A DNA stretch of 64,000 nucleotides from Aliivibrio salmonicida LFI1238 (GCF_000196495.1 NC_011312.1:3038001-3102000), one strand, 5' to 3'. Positions 25,960-36,419 are shown, numbered from the stretch's first letter. Numbers and translations are program-made. The notes: generated by a model from the sequence alone, not told the origin.

Positions 25960-28900
25960 CTAAACCGCTGAGGTAGTATGGCGATTTAACACAGACCTTA
26001 ATTTTAACGGTTTGACTGGCTTTGCAATAAAACCAAAACCATTACTTTTAATACTTTCTAGTAAATCCTCAGTTTTATCTGCACTGATCATTACCCCTTC
26101 AAAGTTATTTCCTAAACGTAAGCGGCATTGTTGTAATACTTCTAAGCCGGTTCGGTCGTTATCCAATCGGTAATCTGAGAAGATGACATCGGGTACCCAA
26201 CCCTCTTCTAAGCAACGTAAACTGCCCATCAAATCCGTCGCCGTTTTGACTTCACAACCCCAACGTTCAAGTAGCGATTCCATACCAATCAAAATATCGG
26301 GTTCATTATCCACACACAACACACGAACCGAACTTAATGGCAATTCAGGCTTTTGGGTTATGGTAGGCGCATCGCTTTCAAGCACCACACCACGATCCAA
26401 TGTGACAGAAAATACAGAGCCGTTATTCACCCATGAACGCAGAGAAATAGTATGCCCGAGCACATGAGAGATCCCTCTCGCAATCGCTAACCCTAATCCT
26501 AATCCTTGATCAGCTCTGCTTTGATCGACACGAGTAAACTCTTCAAAAATGGCTTGTTGTTTTTCTTCTGGAATACCAATACCACTGTCCCATACATCCA
26601 GACGAATTTTACCTTCGATTCTTCTCGCACCCAGTACCACTTTGCCTTCGGGGTTATATCGAAAGGCGTTGGTTAAGAAGTTCTGTAATACTCGACGTAA
26701 TAATTTCGGATCGGATTCCACCACCACATCAGAATGAATCACTGAAAAATCGATGCCTTGTTGTTTTGCTAACGCACCAAATTCGGCTTCTAAATTAGAG
26801 AGCATATGGTGGAGTGAAAAACCGTGAACATTGGTTTCTAACTTACCCGCTTCTAAACGAGAAATATCCAATAAATCGCCGATTAACTCTTCTGCCGCCC
26901 CTAATGCACTTTCAATATGCCCTGATATTTTCTTTGTCTCACCGTCTTTAGCGACTTCGCTTAATGAAGACGCAAACAAGCGAGCGGCATTCAAGGGCTG
27001 CATTAAATCATGACTCACCGCCGCTAATAATCGTGTTTTTGAGTGCGAGGCTTTTTCTGCACTTTGGGTAGCGCCCACCAATCTCTGATTCAATTTTTCT
27101 AATTCTTTGGTTCGTTCATGCACTCGAAATTCTAGGCTTTCATTGGTTTCTTTTAGGGCTTTTTCTGCCTGTCTAAATACCGTGATGTCGGTAAAGCTCA
27201 TCACAAAACCACCGTTTGGCATCGGGTTACCTTGCACTTCAATAACCTGTCCATCTGCTCGAATTCGAGAAGAAACGTGTCGAGTGCCTCGCTCTAAATG
27301 CTCAACTCGTCGCTTAACATGCACTTCAGGATCACCCGGCCCACAAAGCCCTTGTTCTGCATTATGTCGGATAACATCCGCTATCGGACGCCCGACTTGA
27401 ATAAGTCCTGCTGGAAACGTAAATAACTCTAAATAGCGTTGATTCCATGCCACTAGCTTCATCTGCTTATCAACCACAGCAATGCCTTGGCTTATGTGTT
27501 CGATCGCTCCTTGCAATAACCCACGACTAAAATCATAAAGTTCAGAAGCCTCATCAACAATGGTTGCGACCTCTTCAAGTTGCATATTTCGTCCCTGCAA
27601 AGCAGACGTCAGTACCAAGCGAGAAGAAGAGGCACCAAATACTCCGGCGAGCACTCTCTCTGTATGACGAATCAATTGAGAGCTGGCTTGTTGCTGTGGA
27701 AGTAACGCATCACCATGCTGCTGAGCAAACTGACGAAATGCTTTTCTTGCTCTTTTTCGCCCGACAAAACGGGACGCTAACATTTCAAGTTCAGCCACTG
27801 TCACGCGAGTTTGGTATACGCTTACATCCTCACTTTCAGGCAAGGGAGCACCAACAAAAGCCGCGGCTTGTAAACGCTCACTTAACGACGCTCGAGTAAC
27901 AGAAGAAACAAAAATGAACAACATGGCATTCAAACTTAAGCTCAACATCATTCCCCAATCGGACGTTTTAACTTCCAGATTTTGCAGCCAATTAGGCGGA
28001 GTAATGATCCACAATAAAAAATTATTCTCAGCACTGCCCGCTAACATTTGCGTCTGACTCATCAGCGTGATTAACCACAGCACAAAGCCAATCGCCAAAC
28101 CCGCATAGACTCCTTTTTTATTTCCTTGTCGCCAATACAAACCACCAATAAGTGCTGGTGCAAATTGCGCGATTGCAGCAAACGCCAATAACCCAATAAC
28201 AGAAAGAGAATCGATTGAATCCAACGCTTGATAAAAACCCCATGCGCCAACTAATAATAGAACTATCAATAACCGACGAATCGTCACTAATAATTTAGAA
28301 AAATGCCCAAAGGTTCGAGACGTGGTTCTTACTCTACGTAAGAGTAAAGGCAAGACTAAATCATTCGAAACCATAATCGCAAGTGCAATGGTCGAGACGA
28401 TCACCATCCCACTCGCCGCTGAAGTCCCTCCAACAAAAGCAAGTAATGCCATGTGTTCAGCGCCAATAGACAATGGCACGCTAATGACAAAAGAGTCACT
28501 AACGCCACCAGAGAGCAATCCCTGTCCTGCCCATGAGATAGGTAAGACAAATAATCCCATCAATAATAAATAAAGAGGAAAGACCCAGCGTGCAGTTCTT
28601 AAGTCTTGCGCTTGTTCATTCTCCACCACTGTTGTGTGGAACTGACGAGGCAAACAAATTATCGCCGCCATCGTTAATAACGTATGAAACAATAAGGTAA
28701 TTAGATTAGGCGATTGATAGGTGTCTTTTGCTACGGTAATCAGATCGACCGTTGGCTCTGAATACGCCAAATATAAAATGAACCCACCAACCGAAAGAAA
28801 GGCAACAAGCTTAACAATGGATTCAAAGGCCACTGCCATCATCAATCCACGATGATGTTCAGTGGTATCTATATGTCGAGTACCAAATAGAATAGTAAAA

Positions 28901-29409
28901 ATCGCTAATGCACCACTGACAAACCAAGAAATGTGGCCATCTTGATAACCTAAATCCTGAGCTAAATTAGGAGCAACAAGATCGAGCCCCATGGTGATCC
29001 CTCGTAATTGCAACGCAATATAAGGAAGAATACCAATCACCGCAATGACCGTAATCACACCGGCTAAACCTTGAGATTTACCGTAACGAGCCGCAATAAA
29101 ATCAGCAATGGACGTAATGTGCTCTCGCTTTGCAATCAGAATAATTCGGGCTAAAAAACGCCATGCAAAAACAAACACAAGAATGGGGGCAAGATAAATA
29201 GGAAGAAAAGACCACGGGTTGCTAGTGGCTTGGCCTACCGTGCCATAAAAGGTCCAAGAGGTGCAGTAAACCGCAATAGAAAGACTGTAAATCCACGGGC
29301 GATAACGCGATAACCACCCTTTTTGACGATCACCATACCAGGCAATTAAAAATAGCAATCCTAAATAAGCCAGCGAAACTGGCACGACGATCCATCCTTG
29401 TGTCATCAC
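25960..29409 (-). CDS. crbS: Hybrid sensor kinase with sodium/solute symporter domain, CrbS-like
   Basis: At 1149 residues this protein joins an SLC5/SSS transporter-like membrane domain (about 1-500), a PAS domain (about 625-740), a coiled coil, a HisKA domain with phospho-acceptor H800 (VSHDLMQPLNAARLF), an ATPase domain (NFLTNAFRYNP, DSGIGIPEEKQ, GLGLGLAIA) and a C-terminal receiver with D1079 (VIFSDYRL) and K1130. That architecture is CrbS, which with CrbR activates acs in V. cholerae and V. fischeri. The cognate-like regulator lies 4.4 kb away, across an IS4 copy. All key residues are present, so it should be active. Confidence 0.92.
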   Translation of the reverse strand: MMTQGWIVVPVSLAYLGLLFLIAWYGDRQKGWLSRYRPWIYSLSIAVYCTSWTFYGTVGQATSNPWSFLPIYLAPILVFVFAWRFLARIILIAKREHITSIADFIAARYGKSQGLAGVITVIAVIGILPYIALQLRGITMGLDLVAPNLAQDLGYQDGHISWFVSGALAIFTILFGTRHIDTTEHHRGLMMAVAFESIVKLVAFLSVGGFILYLAYSEPTVDLITVAKDTYQSPNLITLLFHTLLTMAAIICLPRQFHTTVVENEQAQDLRTARWVFPLYLLLMGLFVLPISWAGQGLLSGGVSDSFVISVPLSIGAEHMALLAFVGGTSAASGMVIVSTIALAIMVSNDLVLPLLLRRVRTTSRTFGHFSKLLVTIRRLLIVLLLVGAWGFYQALDSIDSLSVIGLLAFAAIAQFAPALIGGLYWRQGNKKGVYAGLAIGFVLWLITLMSQTQMLAGSAENNFLLWIITPPNWLQNLEVKTSDWGMMLSLSLNAMLFIFVSSVTRASLSERLQAAAFVGAPLPESEDVSVYQTRVTVAELEMLASRFVGRKRARKAFRQFAQQHGDALLPQQQASSQLIRHTERVLAGVFGASSSRLVLTSALQGRNMQLEEVATIVDEASELYDFSRGLLQGAIEHISQGIAVVDKQMKLVAWNQRYLELFTFPAGLIQVGRPIADVIRHNAEQGLCGPGDPEVHVKRRVEHLERGTRHVSSRIRADGQVIEVQGNPMPNGGFVMSFTDITVFRQAEKALKETNESLEFRVHERTKELEKLNQRLVGATQSAEKASHSKTRLLAAVSHDLMQPLNAARLFASSLSEVAKDGETKKISGHIESALGAAEELIGDLLDISRLEAGKLETNVHGFSLHHMLSNLEAEFGALAKQQGIDFSVIHSDVVVESDPKLLRRVLQNFLTNAFRYNPEGKVVLGARRIEGKIRLDVWDSGIGIPEEKQQAIFEEFTRVDQSRADQGLGLGLAIARGISHVLGHTISLRSWVNNGSVFSVTLDRGVVLESDAPTITQKPELPLSSVRVLCVDNEPDILIGMESLLERWGCEVKTATDLMGSLRCLEEGWVPDVIFSDYRLDNDRTGLEVLQQCRLRLGNNFEGVMISADKTEDLLESIKSNGFGFIAKPVKPLKLRSVLNRHTTSAV

Positions 29410-29538
29410 TCATCCTTGGTGATACCACTCTCAGTTCTGAGCATAAAAAACGCCAGAGTGGTACGAATATTCTGTCGCACCAGTCTAACGTTTTATTATT
29501 ACTTCGCTTTTATCCAAGCCAACAAATGTGATTAGGAC

Positions 29539-30720
29539 CTATTTATCTTTTACTTTATCCAGCTTAATCATTAAGGCAAAGGCACCCATCACTGCCATAC
29601 CCCAGAAAATATGCGCTCCCCACACTTCATAACCCCAACCACTTAATGTTGTCATTAAGGCAATAAAGGCACCAAGCGGAATCGCATTATATAAGGCTTG
29701 TAGTGGGATCATTTTGTTTTGAGGGAATTTTTGAATGTATTGAATGGCGGCCAAATGTGCCATCGCAAAGGTCACACCATGCAGTGCTTGAACTAATATT
29801 AATGCCGATAACTCTGTCGTTGCCGCCGTTAATCCCCAGCGGATCATGACACCAACGGCTGCCACTTTAAATAAAGTCGAGACTTTCCATCCCGCGAACA
29901 ATTGTCTACTAAAAGCAAACACCAACACTTCAGCGACGACACCTAAGCTCCACAAATAACCAATGGTACTTTCTTCATAGCCTGACGCTTTCCAATAAAT
30001 AGAGCTGAAACTGTAATACGCGGCATGGCTACCTTGAATTAACGACACCAAAATAATAAATTTTAATACCGGAGCTTCACGAAGTAAGGCCAATAGTTTA
30101 GGGTGAGTTTGGTCTTCTTCCGAGACTGACACTGGCATTGGATTTGGATTACGCATCACTAAGAATAATGCCGCTAAAATACCAGCAATCGCAGTGTACA
30201 CAATCATGTCGGTGCCAAAGCCTGACACTAGGTAACCCACGACCGTTGAGCCGGCAATAAAGCTGACTGAACCCCATAAACGAGTTCGACCATAATCTAA
30301 TAATTTATTTTTCGCATAATAATTCGTCATTGCATCGGAGAGAGGAATCGCCGGACCACAGGACAAATTAAACAACACGGTGACAAATGCCATCCACCAG
30401 AAGTTGCCGCCATTAATAAGAAACAACCCAAGTGCAATCAAGGAGGCAAACGTTAATGCACGCAGGGCCGGAATTAAATATTCAACTTTATGTAAGCGAG
30501 GAGTGATCACTAAGTTCGCCACACAACGCGTCGCAAATCCCAAACCAATTAAAACACCAATATCTCCTGCTGATACCCCTTGGTCGGCAAACCACAGCGC
30601 CCAAAAAGGCAAATACACACCATAGGCAAAAAAGAACCCTCCAAAATATTGAGAGATCCAAGCAAAGGGAGAAACGCGTACCATGACAATGTCCAAAGGG
30701 AATAAAAAAGAGGCCGTCAT
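29539..30720 (-). CDS. MFS transporter, HcaT (3-phenylpropionate permease) family
   Basis: The 393-residue protein has 12 predicted membrane segments and the HcaT/LacY-like pattern: YFGGFFFAYGVYLPFWALWF near the N-terminus and DYGRTRLWGSVSFIAGS after the fourth segment. HcaT takes up phenylpropionate in E. coli, but no aromatic catabolic genes lie here, so the substrate is unknown. The start at 30720 has AGGAT 8 bases upstream; an internal ATG at 30684 is the alternative and gives the more usual N-terminus. It is 129 bases from crbS on the same strand. Confidence 0.85.
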   Translation of the reverse strand: MTASFLFPLDIVMVRVSPFAWISQYFGGFFFAYGVYLPFWALWFADQGVSAGDIGVLIGLGFATRCVANLVITPRLHKVEYLIPALRALTFASLIALGLFLINGGNFWWMAFVTVLFNLSCGPAIPLSDAMTNYYAKNKLLDYGRTRLWGSVSFIAGSTVVGYLVSGFGTDMIVYTAIAGILAALFLVMRNPNPMPVSVSEEDQTHPKLLALLREAPVLKFIILVSLIQGSHAAYYSFSSIYWKASGYEESTIGYLWSLGVVAEVLVFAFSRQLFAGWKVSTLFKVAAVGVMIRWGLTAATTELSALILVQALHGVTFAMAHLAAIQYIQKFPQNKMIPLQALYNAIPLGAFIALMTTLSGWGYEVWGAHIFWGMAVMGAFALMIKLDKVKDK

Positions 30721-30889
30721 TATAGCATCCTATTGATTTATAAAAAGGGAAAACAGAACAGAAGAAAAATGCACCTTTTAAAATGTGATAAACCCGAGAT
30801 TTTAGAACTTTATGGGTAGACTAAAGTCGTCTTCATACTGTGCCTTTTTTTAGCCAAAATAGTAAAAAGGAACGCACAGAGGATGGGTT

Positions 30890-32722
30890 ATGCCAAACAA
30901 TATTGATCTCACCATTGCACCCTTCAATAAATTAAACGACAGACAGAAAAAGACGTTAATTAATCATCTTGATATTGCGTATTTTCGGCATGGCGACACG
31001 TTACTTTATCAAGGTCAGCCTTCTGAACATCTTTTCATTATCATTAAGGGCATTGTTGAAGAACGATCCAGCAGTAATGGAGAAATTTACGCTCATTATA
31101 CGAATGACGATATTTTTGACGTACGATCTCAACTCGAACAACCCGTAAAACATACTTATCAAGCCATTGAAGATACCTTGTGCCACCTGCTGCCTACCGC
31201 CATTTTCCTTACTCTTTATCATGAAAACACAGAGTTCGCCGCTTATTTCAATAGCAGTTTGGCCACACGAAAAGCGTTAATGACACAAGCTCATCAACAG
31301 CAAAACTTAGCGGAGTTTATTCTCACCAAAATAGATAACGAAACCATTCAACCCAGTTTAGTTGTTGATTGGAATACCTCATTACAACAAGTCACTCAAT
31401 TATTAAAAGACAAGGCAGTGGATGCATTATTTGTTGAACTAAACCAATACGATACTCGCCATAAATCGAATACTGCGCATTTACCGATTGGGATAATTAC
31501 TCGAACAGATTTACTGCACGCTCTTATGCTCGAAGGCTATTCTCCTAATCATCCGGTAGGTCCAATAACCACTTACCCGATAGTAAGTATCAAAAAATAC
31601 GATTATTTGTTCAATGCCATGACACTAATGACCCGCCACCACGTGAAACGAGTGGCGGTTATTGAAGAAAATAAATTGATCGGTATGTTAGATATGACTC
31701 AAATATTGAGCTTATTTTCCACCCACTACCATGTACTCACATTGAGAATTGCTCGAGCACAAACCATTGATGAACTCGCTTTGGCGGCCAACAGCCAAGC
31801 ACAGTTAGTTGAAACGCTTCTTAACAATGGAATTCGTACCCGTTTTATTATGGAATTGATTTCTACCATTAATGAACAAATTATAGAAAAAGCATTTAAT
31901 CTCACCGTGCCTAAAGCTCTGCATGATCATTGCTGCTTGATCGTGATGGGATCAGAAGGAAGAGGCGAACAAATTCTTAAAACCGATCAAGACAATGCCT
32001 TAATCATTAAAGAAGGATTAAAGTGGCATCAATGCCATGAACTGATGAAGAAGTTCACTCACACCCTGCTGCAGCTAGGCTATCCATTATGCAAAGGGAA
32101 TATCATGGTCAGCAATGCGCATTGGGTAAAAACTGAACGTGAATGGCAACATTACATCACCAAATTAAGCACCGAATATAACGGTGAAAACATGATGCAC
32201 CTTGCTATTTTATCGGATGCTCATGCCGTTGCGGGAAATCACCAATTACTTTCTCCTCTAAAACATTTATTAACTCAGAAGATGCAAGAAAATGAGCTCG
32301 CACTCAGTATCTTTGCCAGCCCTGCATTGCAATTTATTGTGCCATTAACTCTATTCGGAAAAGTAAAAAACAAAAAAGAAGGCATTGATATTAAACAAGG
32401 TGGCATTTTCCCTATCGTTCACGGAATTCGAACTCTCAGCTTAGAACATGGTATTACCGACACAAACACATTTACTCGTATTGAACTTCTTTGCCAACAG
32501 AACATCCTTGAATCCACAACAGCAGAAAATTTGAGTGAAGCTCTAAAGCTATTTTTTAAATTACGCTTACGCCACCAGTTAGAAGAAGTAAACCCAATGC
32601 CCAGTAATCAAATTCACATTCAACGATTAGATAGAAGTGAACGTGATTTACTTCGCCACAGTTTACACATCGTTAAAAAATTCAAAGAATGGCTTGGTTA
32701 TCATTACCAAATTAGGGATTAA
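30890..32722 (+). CDS. cNMP-binding/CBS/DUF294 nucleotidyltransferase-like signalling protein
   Basis: The 610-residue cytoplasmic protein has a cyclic-nucleotide-binding-type beta barrel (about 10-120; YFRHGDTLLYQGQPSEHLFIIIKGIVEE), a pair of CBS motifs (about 150-280), a DUF294 putative nucleotidyltransferase domain with GSEGRGEQILKTDQDNAL (the GS and DxD pattern of that fold) and a DUF294_C helical region. Such proteins occur beside acs in many vibrios and pseudomonads, next to an exonuclease gene as here. Their reaction is not known; a nucleotide-controlled regulator is a reasonable guess. It overlaps nothing and is followed one base later by the exonuclease gene. Confidence 0.88.
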   Translation: MPNNIDLTIAPFNKLNDRQKKTLINHLDIAYFRHGDTLLYQGQPSEHLFIIIKGIVEERSSSNGEIYAHYTNDDIFDVRSQLEQPVKHTYQAIEDTLCHLLPTAIFLTLYHENTEFAAYFNSSLATRKALMTQAHQQQNLAEFILTKIDNETIQPSLVVDWNTSLQQVTQLLKDKAVDALFVELNQYDTRHKSNTAHLPIGIITRTDLLHALMLEGYSPNHPVGPITTYPIVSIKKYDYLFNAMTLMTRHHVKRVAVIEENKLIGMLDMTQILSLFSTHYHVLTLRIARAQTIDELALAANSQAQLVETLLNNGIRTRFIMELISTINEQIIEKAFNLTVPKALHDHCCLIVMGSEGRGEQILKTDQDNALIIKEGLKWHQCHELMKKFTHTLLQLGYPLCKGNIMVSNAHWVKTEREWQHYITKLSTEYNGENMMHLAILSDAHAVAGNHQLLSPLKHLLTQKMQENELALSIFASPALQFIVPLTLFGKVKNKKEGIDIKQGGIFPIVHGIRTLSLEHGITDTNTFTRIELLCQQNILESTTAENLSEALKLFFKLRLRHQLEEVNPMPSNQIHIQRLDRSERDLLRHSLHIVKKFKEWLGYHYQIRD

Positions 32723-32723
32723 C

Positions 32724-33356
32724 ATGAATCAACTTCAACGCCTATGGTGGCGCTATAAACTACGAAACCACTCGAATCACTTTCTTTTTGAACGCTACAA
32801 CGGCGAAGAATTGGTTTCTATTGATTGCGAAACAACAAGTCTTGACCCTAATCATGCGGAATTAGTGTCGATCGCGGCCATAAAAATAAAACAGAACAGA
32901 GTATTAACAAGCCAAACGATTCATCTCAAATTAAGACCACCACACAACCTAACGTCAGAATCAGTCAAAATACATCAACTAAGGCATCACGATCTCTCTC
33001 ATGGACTGTCCGAAAAAGACGCTATCATTCAATTACTTCAATTTATTGGTAATCGACCGATTGTCGGCTACCACATTCACTACGACAAAAAGATTTTAGA
33101 CCGCAGTTGCTTACGTCACTGTGGTCACCCTTTTCCTAATAGGCTAATCGAAGTCTGCCATATTTATCACCATAAATTAGAGTGCCTATTACCTAATGCG
33201 TATTACGATTTAAGCATTGAGGCCATCTCTACCCATTTAGATCTACCACAAGCCGAACGTCATGATGCTTTGCAAGATGCCATTGCCGCAGCATTGATTT
33301 ATGTTCGTCTTCATTATGGTGATTTCCCTGAACTGCCTACCCCAAGAGCGCTTTAA
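32724..33356 (+). CDS. DnaQ-like 3'-5' exonuclease
   Basis: The protein is 210 residues from the ATG at 32724 (the frame opens earlier, inside the upstream gene). Exonuclease motif I is SIDCETTSLDP with the DxE pair, motif II is seen around VGYHIHYDKKILD, and motif III is ERHDALQDAIA with the H-x4-D pattern of DEDDh enzymes. The family includes the polymerase III epsilon subunit, but this short stand-alone form is a different paralogue. It starts one base after the DUF294 gene and ends 205 bases before acs, so it shares a transcript with the former. Its substrate is not known. Confidence 0.9.
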   Translation: MNQLQRLWWRYKLRNHSNHFLFERYNGEELVSIDCETTSLDPNHAELVSIAAIKIKQNRVLTSQTIHLKLRPPHNLTSESVKIHQLRHHDLSHGLSEKDAIIQLLQFIGNRPIVGYHIHYDKKILDRSCLRHCGHPFPNRLIEVCHIYHHKLECLLPNAYYDLSIEAISTHLDLPQAERHDALQDAIAAALIYVRLHYGDFPELPTPRAL

Positions 33357-33561
33357 TTCACAACTTACTGATCTGTGTCTCAAAACGCTCTTCTCTTTTC
33401 CTCTCAAATTCAGTCATTTCCTCTTTCTCTGACTAAAGTCTAATTGTTGAAAATCGATTTCTAGCAGAAAGTAATATCAACGAAGCGCAGAACCAATGAA
33501 GGGGCTGCCATAAAATCCAGTCATAAATTGGATATTTGCTGTATTCACAAGGAGAATCAAC

Positions 33562-35511
33562 ATGAGTGACATTCACGTATACCCAGTCAATCAAGACATC
33601 GCAAAAAATGCACATGCCGATGAAGATAAATACCGTGAAATGTATCAGCAATCCGTCATCAATCCCGAAGGGTTTTGGCGTGAGCACGGACAAATAGTCG
33701 ACTGGATGACTCCTTATACTAAAGTGAAAAACACCTCGTTCGATACTGGTCACGTAGACATCAAATGGTTTGAAGATGGTGAATTGAATGTCTCTGCAAA
33801 CTGTATCGATCGCCATCTTGCTGCTCGCGGTGATGAAGTCGCGATCATCTGGGAAGGTGACGATCCACAAGATGATGCATCAATTACCTTCAATGAGCTG
33901 CACGAACAAGTGTGTAAATTCTCAAACGCACTTAAGAGTCAAGGCGTTCGCAAAGGCGATGTTGTGTGTATTTACATGCCAATGGTTGCAGAAGCAGCCA
34001 TTGCAATGCTTGCTTGTACTCGCATTGGTGCGGTTCATACCGTTGTTTTTGGTGGGTTCTCACCAGAAGCATTGGCGGGTCGAATCGTTGATTCAGATGC
34101 GAAAGTCGTGATTACCGCCGATGAAGGCGTTCGTGGCGGTCGTACCGTACCTCTAAAGAAAAACGTCGACGATGCATTAAATAACCCTGAAGTAACAACC
34201 ATTGAAAAAGTCGTTGTATTCCAACGCACCGGTAATGATATTGATTGGAATGAAGAACGCGATGTATGGTGGCATGAAGCAACCGCTGTAGCTTCTGCGC
34301 ATTGTGAACCAGAAGCCATGAATGCGGAAGATCCTCTTTTCATTCTTTATACCTCAGGCTCAACAGGTAAACCAAAAGGCGTATTACACACCACTGGCGG
34401 CTACCTTGTTTATGCAGCAATGACCTTCAAATACATCTTTGATTACCAAGAAGGTGAGGTGTTCTGGTGTACCGCTGATGTAGGTTGGATCACTGGCCAT
34501 ACTTATTTAATCTACGGACCTCTCGCTAATGGCGCAAAAACCATTCTGTTTGAAGGGGTACCAAACTACCCAAGCACTAGCCGCATGAGTGAAGTGGTCG
34601 ATAAGCACAACGTAAATATTCTTTATACTGCGCCAACAGCCATTCGAGCACTCATGGCTCACGGTAATGACGCTGTAGAAGGGACCTCAAGATCCTCATT
34701 ACGCGTGATGGGATCCGTCGGCGAACCGATCAACCCTGAAGCATGGGAGTGGTATTACAACACCATTGGTGACGCTCGCTGCCCAATCGTTGATACGTGG
34801 TGGCAAACCGAAACGGGCGGGATTTTAATCTCTCCTCTTCCTGGTGCAACGGCTTTAAAACCGGGCTCGGCAACACGTCCTTTCTTTGGTGTTCAACCAG
34901 CTTTGGTTGATAACATGGGTAACCTTATTGAAGGTGCTGCCGATGGAAACCTCGTGATTACCGATTCATGGCCGGGTCAAATGCGCACCATTTATGGCGA
35001 TCACGACCGTTTCGAACAAACTTATTTTTCAACGTTTAAAGGCATGTATTTTACCAGTGATGGTGCTCGACGTGATGAAGATGGTTATTACTGGATAACA
35101 GGTCGTGTTGATGATGTGCTCAATGTGTCTGGTCACCGAATGGGTACCGCTGAAGTTGAATCCGCCTTAGTTTCTTTCAGTAAAATTGCAGAGGCTGCCA
35201 TTGTCGGTGTTCCTCATGATATTAAAGGCCAAGCGATTTACGCATACATCACCTTAAATTCGGGCGAATACCCAAGTGCTGAGCTCCATAAAGAAGTCAA
35301 AGATTGGGTAAGAAAAGAAATAGGCCCTATCGCAACACCTGATTTCTTGCATTGGACCGACTCATTACCAAAAACACGTTCAGGGAAAATAATGCGTCGA
35401 ATTCTTCGTAAAATTGCGACGGGAGATACTTCAAATCTAGGCGATACATCCACACTTGCCGACCCTAGCGTGGTTAATAAACTAATTGAAGAACAAAGAA
35501 AAATTGCTTAA
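33562..35511 (+). CDS. acs: Acetyl-CoA synthetase
   Basis: Acs activates acetate to acetyl-CoA through acetyl-AMP and allows re-uptake of excreted acetate. The 649 residues contain the AMP-binding loop YTSGSTGKPKGV, the WWQTETGG motif and the C-terminal SGKIMRRILRKI whose K609 is the family's catalytic and acetylated lysine. The start has AAGGAG nine bases upstream. CrbS/CrbR-like genes in the same region are the likely activators, as known in V. cholerae and V. fischeri. The 205-base upstream gap shows no certain operator. A strong terminator follows. Confidence 0.98.
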   Translation: MSDIHVYPVNQDIAKNAHADEDKYREMYQQSVINPEGFWREHGQIVDWMTPYTKVKNTSFDTGHVDIKWFEDGELNVSANCIDRHLAARGDEVAIIWEGDDPQDDASITFNELHEQVCKFSNALKSQGVRKGDVVCIYMPMVAEAAIAMLACTRIGAVHTVVFGGFSPEALAGRIVDSDAKVVITADEGVRGGRTVPLKKNVDDALNNPEVTTIEKVVVFQRTGNDIDWNEERDVWWHEATAVASAHCEPEAMNAEDPLFILYTSGSTGKPKGVLHTTGGYLVYAAMTFKYIFDYQEGEVFWCTADVGWITGHTYLIYGPLANGAKTILFEGVPNYPSTSRMSEVVDKHNVNILYTAPTAIRALMAHGNDAVEGTSRSSLRVMGSVGEPINPEAWEWYYNTIGDARCPIVDTWWQTETGGILISPLPGATALKPGSATRPFFGVQPALVDNMGNLIEGAADGNLVITDSWPGQMRTIYGDHDRFEQTYFSTFKGMYFTSDGARRDEDGYYWITGRVDDVLNVSGHRMGTAEVESALVSFSKIAEAAIVGVPHDIKGQAIYAYITLNSGEYPSAELHKEVKDWVRKEIGPIATPDFLHWTDSLPKTRSGKIMRRILRKIATGDTSNLGDTSTLADPSVVNKLIEEQRKIA

Positions 35512-35562
35512 CTGAATAGATTTAACAACATAACGGGCTAGAGCAAAAACTCAAACCGAATG

Positions 35563-35597
35563 AAAAAGTCGCTATTATTCGTAATAGCGACTTTTTT
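35563..35597 (+). terminator. Terminator after acs
   Basis: A 15-bp stem (AAAAAGTCGCTATTA with TAATAGCGACTTTTT) closes a 3-4 base loop and ends in T6. Confidence 0.9.
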
Positions 35598-35969
35598 CTT
35601 GTGATTTCAAGCTCAAATTTACATATTGATAACGAGAGATATTTAGCTCAACAAAATAAACAAAATACAAAACTGTATAATTGTTCAACACATTGAAAGT
35701 ATTTGTTAACTAATCATAAAATGGTTGAACCAGCTCATTAACCTAAGCTCTAATCTCATAAATAGAGATGACATTCACCCAAGCCTCGATACATAAAATA
35801 AGAACTTAGAGCTGATAAGACCAGTATTTTGCTGCGATTTGCTGTGATATTGTCTATAATTGCTTTTTATGAGCATTCGCAAGGCAAAAATTGCAAAAGC
35901 TCATCAAATCGAATATAAAAGGTGTGCTTTTTTTACTTTAACCGTAAAAACAAGGAATTTAGCATCACA
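35598..35969 (+). promoter_or_regulatory. Leader and promoter region of aroQ-accBC
   Basis: This stretch of 372 bases has no gene. A perfect TATAAT at 35855-35860 is the best -10; an upstream match to -35 (TTGCTG at 35829-35834) has a loose 20-base spacing. Just downstream, ATGAGC (35869-35874) can pair with GCTCAT across about 24 bases, a possible leader hairpin. The rest is AT-rich and shows nothing else. Confidence 0.4.
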
Positions 35970-36419
35970 ATGTCTACTCAATCGCGAATTTTAATACTAA
36001 ATGGCCCTAATCTTAATTTATTAGGACTTCGAGAGCCGGCACATTACGGCAGTCAAAATTTAGAACAGATCGTTAACGCTCTGACCATTCAAGCAACTGC
36101 ATTGAATGTCGAACTTGAGCATTTACAATCTAACCGTGAATATGAGTTGATTGAAGCGATCCATAATGCTTATCAACGTATTGATTTCATTATTATCAAT
36201 CCAGCAGCGTTTACACATACCAGTGTCGCTTTACGTGATGCTCTGCTTGGGGTTGATATTCCTTTTATTGAAGTACATTTATCTAATGTCCATGCACGCG
36301 AACCTTTCCGCCACCACTCTTATCTTTCAGATAAGGCCGTTGGTGTGATTTGCGGTTTAGGCGCAGATGGCTACGAATTTGCTTTGAAGGCGGCAGTAAA
36401 ACGTCTGCGTTCAAATTGA
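35970..36419 (+). CDS. aroQ: 3-dehydroquinate dehydratase, type II
   Basis: AroQ dehydrates 3-dehydroquinate to 3-dehydroshikimate in the shikimate pathway. The start at 35970 gives 149 residues with the N-terminal motif ILNGPNLNLLGLREPAHYG, bearing the active-site tyrosine, and the C-terminal IEVHLSNVHAREPFRHHS. The frame is open 16 codons upstream but without family support. It heads the aroQ-accB-accC cluster, a common order in gammaproteobacteria, with accB 30 bases downstream. Confidence 0.96.
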   Translation: MSTQSRILILNGPNLNLLGLREPAHYGSQNLEQIVNALTIQATALNVELEHLQSNREYELIEAIHNAYQRIDFIIINPAAFTHTSVALRDALLGVDIPFIEVHLSNVHAREPFRHHSYLSDKAVGVICGLGADGYEFALKAAVKRLRSN

